Positions 56,965 through 64,000 of a DNA stretch of 64,000 bases are shown one piece after another (position 1 is the stretch's first letter; every line of letters begins with the position of its first letter). Below the pieces are notes generated by a model, which was not told where the DNA came from, made no database searches, and was given only the letters and a program-made list of their open reading frames with translations. The position numbers and the translations under genes are program-made. Source of the stretch: Symbiodinium natans (taxonomy: Eukaryota > Sar > Dinophyceae > Suessiales > Symbiodiniaceae); contig CAJNDS010002574.1 in the NCBI GenBank assembly GCA_905221605.1, forward strand, positions 291,618 through 355,617, read 5' to 3'.

Positions 56965-58263
56965 GTATTCTCGACTGGAGTTTCTGCGCTCTCAGAAGAG
57001 CTTCGGACCGCGCGAGGTACTCCTTCGCGGTGCTGACCACCGATTGGCCAAGTTCGAGGACTCCTTCCTCTATGCTCCCGGCCTGGGCCCCACCAGCGGG
57101 CTCTTCGTCCTCCTTCACCTTGACCGCGGCTTGGGGCGCCCGCGTGTCGGGAAGATCCGAGCTGGAACTATCTTCCTCGACACCTTCAGCTTCTTGGGCT
57201 GCCTCTTCCTCGAGCGAGTCTTCGGCCTCGAGGGCATTGGGGCCAGGGACGTTGCGCCTAGGATACTCCTTGGGCTTCGCTGGAAAGATCGAAGTCTTAG
57301 GAGCCCCTGAAGCACGCCATTTGGCCTTAGGCGCGGCCTTAGGAGGGGTAACAGGTCGGGCGGCCCCCGCGGCCATGACACGGCCCGCAGGGGCCAGCAC
57401 AACCGTCGAGGAGCTCGCCGCGCCACTGCTGGCCGCAGCAGCTTGGGACGCTTGGACCGTGCCCAGTTTCGGTCCTCGCCCCAACGGCGGGTGGGGGCCC
57501 GCACTGATGTCGCCTAAACTCCTTAGGTCGACATGCTGGATCAACCGATCCACTTCTAACTCAGCTATTAAGATGGAGTCAGCTGAGCCTTTGGGGAGTG
57601 CCCAGATGCGGGAGATGCCGGTGGCTCTAATCTGGCCAGTGAGAGCCACCCCATCTGCTCCCGCATAGATAGGCACTCCGGCGTCCCGCAGGACCGCCAA
57701 CCGGACCTCGACTATGCAAGTCGATCCGCGGCGGAACCCGCGTCTCCCGTCCTCCCACTGCGTGGGGCAGTGCCCTAGGACGTAGTGCACCCCGAGGCGG
57801 CCTCCCGGCCCGCCGCCGGGGATCAAGCCATTCTCGATCAGGCTCGGCACGACATGCAAGTCCGTGCCGTGCCACATGGCCGGGCCATGCCGGGAAATAA
57901 GATCGTTGATGGCGGTCTCACTAGGCCCTCCATCATGAATCCCATAGGATGGCCGCAATCGGCCGAGTGGCCTTGGAAGGCACGCAAGTAGCCAGCGTAC
58001 GAGGTATCCAACCTCGGTTTCCGCTGGTTGGCGTCGTGCGCGACCGCCTGGTTGTACTGGTTGATGGTGATGCCGAGTTGTTCGATCAACTCATCAACCG
58101 GGTAGAGGCCGCCTGGACCGAACCGGCCTCTGCAGCCACCTTCGCCGTGCCGCATGCATCGGACTAGCAGGCGCTGCACGTCGTCGATCGAGGGCGTTCC
58201 CTTTCGGCCCTTAGGGCCTGGGCTCTTGCTCTTGCCCCTGCCCTTCGATCCTCCTCCACCCAT
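56936..58263 (-). CDS. KptA/Tpt1-like RNA 2'-phosphotransferase domain protein
   Basis: The family removes the 2'-phosphate left at tRNA splice junctions using NAD+, via an ADP-ribosylated intermediate. A start ATG at 58263 leads a basic stretch (GGGGSKGRGKSKSPGPKGRK). The KptA domain follows: IDDVQRLLVRCMRHG (catalytic Arg-His pair), VDELIEQLGI, LRAFQGHSADCGHP (the RAxQGHS signature) in the first frame, then, after a frame change near 57945, MWHGTDLHVVPSLIENGLIP (HGT motif), RRGSTCIVEVRLAVLRDAG and YAGADGVALTGQI. All four family blocks are therefore present. A Pro/Ala-rich and Glu-rich tail runs to 56936. An ordinary host gene would not be expected to sit inside or against pol; co-option by the element, or insertion beside a host gene, are both possible. 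Confidence 0.85.
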
Positions 58264-58321
58264 CGCGGCACTGAGGCCCGCGGCTTTGCTGGACCTCCGA
58301 CGGGCGAGGAAAACCTGACGC

Positions 58322-58500
58322 GCCCTTGAGCGGCCAGGACATGGCCCGCTGCAAGGGGCCGGTGTGCAGTAGTGGTAGGCAGCCGCTCCCGCGCGGCCAG
58401 GGCACGGCCCGCAGCGGGGCCTTGTGGTTGACCACGAAGGTCCGGGCGACCGATCGGTCGCTCCCGCGCGGTCTGGTCGCGACCCGCAGCGGGGCGCAGT
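58322..58500. repeat. GC-rich imperfect repeats, three units
   Basis: Units at about 58322, 58382 and 58462 share CGCTCCCGCGCGG...CCCGCAGCGGGGC. Related shorter copies occur inside coding sequence at about 57365 and 54335. They lie between RT and the KptA start codon. Confidence 0.6.
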
Positions 58501-58959
58501 GCACAGGCACGAACGCGGGGAGGGACTACCTACCCTAGGCTCTACAACACACTTGAACCGCTGCGGCGGGGGTTTGGGGAGTCTCCTTAAGGTCTGGGCT
58601 TTAAGGCTTCTACGGCTTCTGCTTCGACCTTGGACCGAACCTCTAGGCCTGCTTGCAAGACACTGGCTACGGGACAAACGAACGAAGCTGCACGCGACGA
58701 ACGACGAAAAATCCTTCTGCCCGCAGACCGGCGACCTGGGAAACGGCCCGCCCCAAAAACACCCGCCCTGAACACAGAAACACCCTAACAGCCCCAACAT
58801 CCTGAGCATCAGAACGCGCGTGGGGTGATTCTGGTCCGAGCGCGCCGCGTCATGGTTCGCGCGCTTGGAGTTGTGCGCACCGCGAACGCCTAAGGCTTCA
58901 AGAGCAGACGACGCGCTCTGCGGAGCCGCGACTGCCCCCTTGGCGCACGCTTCGCGCAC

Positions 58960-59510
58960 CGCCCCCTCGGCTTGGGCATCGGTGAAAAACTGCCCATCAA
59001 TGACCCTACCCGTCCTAACAGTAAGATCATCTACGTAGGCAATCCACTCCTTAGTATACTTAAGGCGCCTACCTCTGCCGGGGGCATAGGCCCTATCAAC
59101 CACAAAGTTGAAATCATCTGGGCCGTTAATCGGGCCAAAGGTGAGGACGACAGGGAGATATTTCCCTGATCTTGCCACAATGGCCAACACCTCGCGAGCA
59201 CGCTTGGTGTTCCTAATCTGATTAAACCCACTAACCGCATCCACGAAGGTATACCAAACCGAACATACTGCGGCGGCGAGCACATCGCTGCCCCGCCGAC
59301 AATAGTACGTGGAGCGCTTAATTCGGGCATTCACACGGCGGTAGTCAACCACCAAGCGTCGCTTCCTCTGCCGCTTGTAGCTGGGCATTTCCTTGGTCGG
59401 AAACGGCGCAGATCCCCAAGCCGAGCTGCCGCGGATCAACTGACCCCGCTTGCATTCTTCTTCAAGCTTGTCGTCGACCCATTGCGCGGACTCGCCCCTC
59501 AGACTGTGAG
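58960..59510 (-). CDS. Reverse transcriptase (Ty3-like, YVDD), truncated
   Basis: Copies element RNA into DNA. Visible blocks in order: WVDDKLEEECKRGQLIRGSS, WGSAPFPTKE, RLVVDYRRVNARIKR, FVDAVSGFNQI (motif A, catalytic Asp), LTFGPINGPDDFNFVVDRAY (motif B) and WIAYVDDLTVRTG (motif C, 59037-59026). Relatedness to Ty3/gypsy is suggested by motif A/B spacing and the HDCIPTGPPV lead-in. Similarity fades about 40 residues after YVDD; no thumb, connection or RNase H is seen before the GC-rich repeats at 58.5 kb. Confidence 0.88.
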
Positions 59511-60982
59511 GTTGGCACCGGCGGCCCGGTGGGGATGCAGTCATGGGCGAACTTCCTGACCGTGGTCCTGGTGGTGTCCTCCACCCAGAACCCAGCGGCC
59601 TTTCGCCGTATGACCTCCCTGACGGCTGCGATGTCAGCATCGGTCAGCCCCGGTCTGGTTGGTCCAGGCTCGATCTTCAAACCCGACCATACGAGGTCTC
59701 TATAGGCCTCGGTGCGCCTAGGATCCTCCGCGACCTTCTCGCCCGCAAGAGCATAGACCTCAAGGTCAGCCCGGACGGAATCCCAGTCCTTGGCGTCCGC
59801 CTTGGTTCGCCAAAACGCTTCCTTCTCAGCGGCGTACTTATCCACCTCCTTATCCAGCTCCGCACGCTCTGCTGGCGTGAGGTCCTCGCCCGAGCCCGCG
59901 TCCGGGAGGGGAATGACTGGAGAGGGCTGTGGTGCAGCCGCGGCGCTATCCGCACCCGCAGTGGCTGGAAAGCTTTCAACTGCAGCGGTGCACAGCTCTT
60001 CTGCGCCCCTCAGACCAAGGTCCTGGAGTGATGCGCAGAAAGCCGCCCCTATGAGGTTGTAGTCGGCTTGCGCGCGCCCAACGTGCTTGTGCTGCACTGC
60101 GCCTAACGCATCCGGCCTACTACACCTCAAACCTACCGATTCTAAGCTGAAATCGGCGAGCCACAGGGCCCCGCTCTCAACGAGGTTGTCGCGGCCACTG
60201 GCCCGCGCGAACTGGCATATGTCAGCCCGCGCGAAAGCCCAAGGCCAGCGTGGCTCTGCGAGCGTCCCAAACAAGGCGCCCCACTCCTCTAGCCGCCAGG
60301 GTTCCCACTCGCCTTTCTGTGCCTGCAAATGCAGCGCGACGTGGGCGCCCGCGCGCGTGCGTTCCTGCGCACACCGGACGACTAGCTGAAGGAAAGCTCG
60401 GGGCACATTCTTGCCCTCAAGCCCAATCACGAGCACCTTCGGCTCTGCGCGCAAAACAGCGCCGCTAATTGCCTCTAAGTGCCTTTCTGCGGCCAGGTTC
60501 CAGGTGATCCCGTAGGCCTGCTTGCCTTGCACAAAAGCTGGAACAACCCTGTACCCGTGCCTCCTAGCCGCGTCGGAAACGACCGCGTCACCCCAAGCAA
60601 CCTCTAAGACATCGGCAACCCCTCCAAGGAAATACTGCCGGAACCAACTCTCGACAGCACCCGACTCTGGGGAAGCCCTAGGCTGCAACACGCGGGGTTC
60701 CGCGACCAAGAGGTCCGCGAGGGCCTCTCGGATCGAGAGCACACCCGTTCTGGCGCGAGACGCTCTCTCGAGCGTCCTGTCCTGCAACGAGTACGCTCCC
60801 TTGTCCAACTTCCTGGCCGAGGCTGCAGCAAGCACGCCGTCGCGGTTCAGGTCGGGCCGGACGAGTCCCCTCTGAAAGCGTGAGCGCACCGTCCTCGGCG
60901 ATGTATGCAAGCTGCCATCTGACGCGCACCCCGCTGGCATCGGGGAGATAGCGGTGCACGCCGACCTGCGCACGGGCAGCAT
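59462..60982 (-). CDS. Integrase-RT linker with Rossmann-like domain
   Basis: A 506-residue open frame. Its middle (about 60620-60060) reads VADVLEVAWGDAVVSDAARR, then EPKVLVIGLEGKNVPRAFLQ, then LRCSRPDAL and QHKHVGRA, which suggests an alpha/beta Rossmann fold like a degenerate cytosine methyltransferase without the catalytic Pro-Cys. An acidic Glu/Lys-rich linker follows. The C-terminal end, FAHDCIPTGPPV (about 59550-59515), corresponds to the strand that precedes the RT palm in Ty3-type pol. RT continues in another frame. Confidence 0.55.
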   Translation of the reverse strand: MLPVRRSACTAISPMPAGCASDGSLHTSPRTVRSRFQRGLVRPDLNRDGVLAAASARKLDKGAYSLQDRTLERASRARTGVLSIREALADLLVAEPRVLQPRASPESGAVESWFRQYFLGGVADVLEVAWGDAVVSDAARRHGYRVVPAFVQGKQAYGITWNLAAERHLEAISGAVLRAEPKVLVIGLEGKNVPRAFLQLVVRCAQERTRAGAHVALHLQAQKGEWEPWRLEEWGALFGTLAEPRWPWAFARADICQFARASGRDNLVESGALWLADFSLESVGLRCSRPDALGAVQHKHVGRAQADYNLIGAAFCASLQDLGLRGAEELCTAAVESFPATAGADSAAAAPQPSPVIPLPDAGSGEDLTPAERAELDKEVDKYAAEKEAFWRTKADAKDWDSVRADLEVYALAGEKVAEDPRRTEAYRDLVWSGLKIEPGPTRPGLTDADIAAVREVIRRKAAGFWVEDTTRTTVRKFAHDCIPTGPPVPTSQSEGRVRAMGRRQA

Positions 60983-61591
60983 CTACCTGCGTAACCCGTC
61001 CTAACCTGCACACCTTAGGGCCTCCACCTACGCCCCGATAGGCAATGCGGTCGCCAAGGCGGAGGACGAAGTCCCTCCCGCGCCTGGTCAGCGTGAACTC
61101 CACTTGCTTGGCGTCGCCTTGAACCTGTTGCCCTAAGCTGGGGCGAGGCGAACCGTCCCCGCCGGTTCCATCGTCCTCAAAGACGACCGGCTCGCGGGAT
61201 TCCGCGCCATCTGCATCCGCAGGAACAAGAATGCAGTCTTCCGCGTGCGCCTCCATCGGGCCGCGCCGGGCGGAAGAAGTACCCCAAGAAGTACCCCCCG
61301 ACTCCATCGACACGGGCTCCAAGGTGAGCCTGTGGCCCTTGACTTCCAACACGCGCCAGGGGCCGGTCAGACCCGGTTTCCAAGGCACACGCCCGCCCCC
61401 TCTGAACGGGCCCTCGGAGCGTTCCAGACCACTCGGTCTCCTGGCTTAAGGTCCACAGTGCGCCTATGGCGATTTGCAAGTTTCGCCCGCGCTTCTGAGG
61501 ACCGCGTCCAGTGCTCTCGGACCGCAGCAGCTAGTTCCGAGAACTGCTTAAACTGGCTCCGAGCCCAATCAGAGATGGGTTCGAACTGCAA
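60678..61591 (-). CDS. Integrase C-terminal GPY/F module and BAH-like tail
   Basis: KLANRHRRTVDLKPGDRVVW (61591-61367 frame) continues in the 61388-60678 frame as GLTGPWRVLEVKGHRLTLEP, which matches the GPY/F module at the end of Ty3-type integrases. Downstream, LRLGDRIAYRG then VCRLGRVTQVDAARAQVGVH and VRVRWQLAYI loosely recall a BAH or chromatin-reader fold, which would help target insertion; that is a weak inference. Confidence 0.75.
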
Positions 61592-61672
61592 GGCGTCTCG
61601 CAGGACGTCCTTTTCAAGTGGTAGAGCGAGCGACCAGCTCCGCTCTAGGTCCCTCGGGGTATACCCGTGGGG

Positions 61673-62330
61673 TCACGGAGTGTTATCTATGACGTACTCC
61701 GCCACCACGAGCCAATCCGACCAAGCTTCGGAAAGGGAGGCGCCGACTTGCCTGACGACCGCCCCCAGCACCTTTTGAACTTCTTGGTGGACTCGCTCGT
61801 TTGCGCCCAACTCACAAGGCCTCAAGGGCGCGCTGAACCGCCACTCGGTCCCAAGCATAGCGCTGAGTTCTGCCATGAGCGCATTCTTGAACTCTGGCCC
61901 TCTATCCGACCTGATGAGGCTCGGGATCGTCCTGCTGCGAAGTACACAGCGCACGAACGCCCTCCTGACTTCAGCATGAGTCAGAGACCTCATCGGCTCG
62001 AGGAGGACAGCATGACTGAGGCAATCGAAGTACGTAAGCGAGTACCTATGCCCCTCCCTGTCCTCTCGGTTCGGACCTTCACAGTCCACGCTGACTTCCT
62101 GCCAGCATGTCTCGGCGCCACATTTGACCGCACGAGCTTCAACCTTCGTCGGTCGAGAGCGGCCTTTAATGCAAGCGAGACATTTGGCGACCCAGGTCCG
62201 CACATCTTTCTCTAAGTCCAAGCCACCAGACTGCCCTCTCTAGCAGCTTGACGGTAACCTCAGCAGACCTATGGGCCCCAAGGACTCCACAGTGGACTGA
62301 CTTGTAGCAAGCGCGGCGCCAGGTCACCCC
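61673..62330 (-). CDS. Retroviral-type integrase, zinc domain and DD35E core
   Basis: Catalyses insertion of element cDNA into the genome. The HHCC zinc domain spans two frames: GVLGAHRSAEV before the shift near 62190, and CLACIKG (the CxxC) after it. The core has SVDCEGP (first Asp), YFDCLSHAVLLEPM, IRSDRGPEFKN (second Asp) and LGANERVHQEV (Glu), with 35 residues between the second Asp and the Glu. The pattern is that of Ty3/gypsy and retroviral integrases. The frame runs to a stop at 61673. Confidence 0.9.
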
Positions 62331-63862
62331 ATTCGCGCCCGCAGCCCCGTTGGGAACCACTGGGACAACGACGGTTTGACCCGTCCTGAGGGTCACCTCG
62401 CGCTCAAGCAACCCGTCTCCGGATATCTCCCTTGGCGGCTCTGGCTTGCGAATCGAGCCCGCCAATGAGGGATCGCGCCGCTGACCCTCGTACCACGCCG
62501 TACGAAGGGATCCCGTGACTCGGAACTCCGAAATGCTCGCCGCGTCCCTTGCCTCGACCGCAAGCTGCTCACGACGATTTTCGTCCTCCTCCGCGATCAG
62601 GCTCAAAGACGGAACACCGCCCTTAAACTCGACCTTGACCTTGGTTGAGGAATGGTCCCAAATGCACAGGATGGGGCTATGACTAACGAGCTCTAGAACC
62701 ACTGCAGGGCCCTTGTGCTCTTCACCCATAAACGCCAAAACTCTACCCTTCAGCTTGCACTCATTGGCATTCTTCCCGCGACTGATAGCGCCCGCGGTCC
62801 AATGCCTTTCTACGCCCTCGTTGGACGAAGAGAATTGAGCAAGGACCCTTGACGCCTGCAGGGTAGACCTGCGGGGATCCGAAGCTGCTTCTCCGGTTGC
62901 CCGCCAGCCAATGACCTGAGTAACCCTACCCACAAGGGCTATCAGCTTGCCGAAGGAGGGGTCTAAGGCAACCTCTTTACCATTAGACCTCCAGAGCACT
63001 TCACACTGCTCATTCACGACATGTCTGTGGCCGTGCCAGTTCACCACTGACGACCAATGCACGACGATGTCGCCCTGAACCACATTCAGGGGCGAGCAGT
63101 TGTGCCCCGCCTCCACAGCACCATCTTCTCTAACCACCCATGTGGTCCAGTAAGGCTTCACATCGCCCCACTTGGAAAGATCCTTGTGCTGGGAGCCGAG
63201 GCTGAGCTTCATGGGATGGCTCTTCTTCCATATCTTCCCACTCAGCATGCCATATGCAGTGGGAACTGGAGCATCTTTGGGCGTAGTCCTAAACCCTACC
63301 GCCCATTGCTGGATGGTTGAGGACCTAACCCTAACCAAACCTCCTGTCCTATCCAAGGTTGCAAGGACGGCGTTGACCTCTAGGCCCACCTCATGGGCCT
63401 CAAGGTCGCCCTCAAGCGGAGGTTCGGGCTCCTCCCGCTCGGCTATCTCTACCGAGGTATCGACTGCCTCTTTCTCGATGCAGGCGGGGCAGCGAGAAAA
63501 CAGGTAGGTCCGCTTGCCGCAGATGCACAGACCCTCATGGTCCCAGAGGGGTCGTGACGGTTCGTCCAGCATCCCTCTAATGCTGGCATCATCAATGGAA
63601 CGAACCGCGTCCAGCCTCAAGGACCGCAGAACCTCCGCCCCAATGCCTGCTTCCCTACGATCCCAAAACCTCGCAGGGGAGGCTCCGGAAAATCCTTCTT
63701 GAGTTCCGGACAAGCCTCGGCCACTTCCAAGTGGCCTTGCTGCGTGCGCCAAAGGCGTGGCCGCACCGCCCAGATAGCCTTGATGCCTGCCCAAGCCTCT
63801 CCTACAGCCCTGGCTTCCTTGCGCTGCAGGTTCCTTGCTTGGAGCGTGAGCTCAACAACCAA
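62166..63862 (-). CDS. Retroelement polyprotein, N-terminal part
   Basis: Two overlapping frames (63862-63617 and 63794-62166) give more than 550 residues without a stop. A zinc-ribbon-like CxC...CPAC motif (GLCICGKRTYLFSRCPAC) lies near 63500. A long central part has no recognised fold. The C-terminal end runs into the integrase zinc domain (GVLGAHRSAEVTVKLLERA, about 62310-62240). The start is not known because coding seems to continue to the right edge. Confidence 0.6.
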
Positions 63863-64000
63863 AGGCCACCTAAGGACGGCTGTGACAAGCCCGCTTGCCC
63901 GAGTCCTACGAGGAACTGCGGACGAAACCCCGAAGCTTCCCTAAGAACCTTGGCACACGAAGTAAGCAAGTCGACCCTGATCCGCTTGATCTTCTTGGTC

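Larger units (their letters stand above)
53582..64000 (-). mobile_element. Retroelement-like locus with integrase, RT and an RNA-repair/nuclease block
   Basis: All coding sequence from the right edge to 53582 lies on the minus strand. Order 5' to 3': long ORF, integrase, GPY/F tail, Rossmann-like linker, reverse transcriptase, GC-rich repeats, KptA-like domain, zinc fingers, SWIM plus PLD-like domain. No LTR, primer-binding site, gag or protease was identified; the 5' part lies beyond the window. RT lacks a visible thumb and RNase H, so the pol part may be truncated and the KptA-PLD part may be a separate gene or a second element. Frame changes occur near 62190, 61380, 59505, 57945, 56950, 56640 and 54900. 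Confidence 0.75.

Noticed and set aside
1-64000. Bacterial operon or integrated bacterial DNA
   Set aside because: Intron structure, exon phases, telomere repeats and satellites are eukaryotic; only the DUF1461-type gene has a bacterial flavour.

Overview
The window looks like nuclear DNA of a dinoflagellate, most likely Symbiodiniaceae. Genes are split into many short exons. Introns start with GC, GT or occasionally GA, and every acceptor I could fix reads AG followed by G. TTTAGGG telomere-type repeats lie inside introns, simple repeats are abundant, and all recognisable genes from 0.9 to 49.4 kb lie on the + strand. This assignment is inferred from style; no rRNA, tRNA or organelle marker was found.

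Layout. 0.9-7.9 kb: a many-exon DEAH/RHA-type RNA helicase, 5' incomplete. 10.06-10.85 kb: a single-exon protein with one membrane anchor followed by two HMG-box-like repeats. 18.15-18.33 kb: two probable EGF-like exons. 19.46-20.24 kb: a single-exon four-helix membrane protein of the bacterial DUF1461/Lit type. 20.7-31.3 kb: mostly repeats with a few weak exon candidates. 31.3-36.2 kb: a type I DnaJ (Hsp40) co-chaperone in about 21 exons, with phase kept at every resolved junction. 36.45-42.5 kb and 45.36-51.2 kb: two near-identical copies of a block holding an unidentified split gene (gene X) and an ankyrin-repeat gene with an FVSHQW domain. Between them, 43.06-45.14 kb is an older degenerate copy of the DnaJ 5' end whose gene body is missing. 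51.2-52.6 kb: four different satellites in a row, ending in a very AT-rich stretch where the + genes meet the - genes tail to tail.

53.6-64.0 kb (minus strand, running off the right edge): a retroelement-like locus. In reading order it has a long N-terminal ORF, a Ty3-type integrase (zinc domain, DD35E core, GPY/F tail), a Rossmann-like linker, and a reverse transcriptase with a YVDD box that stops soon after this box. Integrase before reverse transcriptase is the Ty1/copia order, yet the domains look Ty3-like. Directly downstream on the same strand is a second coding block: a KptA/Tpt1 RNA 2'-phosphotransferase domain, a C2H2-like finger, two RanBP2-type fingers, a membrane segment, a SWIM-type zinc motif and a PLD-like HKD domain. 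This RNA-repair-plus-nuclease block beside retroelement pol is the best candidate for an undescribed system here. Its reading frame is broken by several shifts but not by stop codons.

Limits: exon joins were worked out by hand from frame, family consensus and splice-site pattern. Percent identities are rough and no database was searched.
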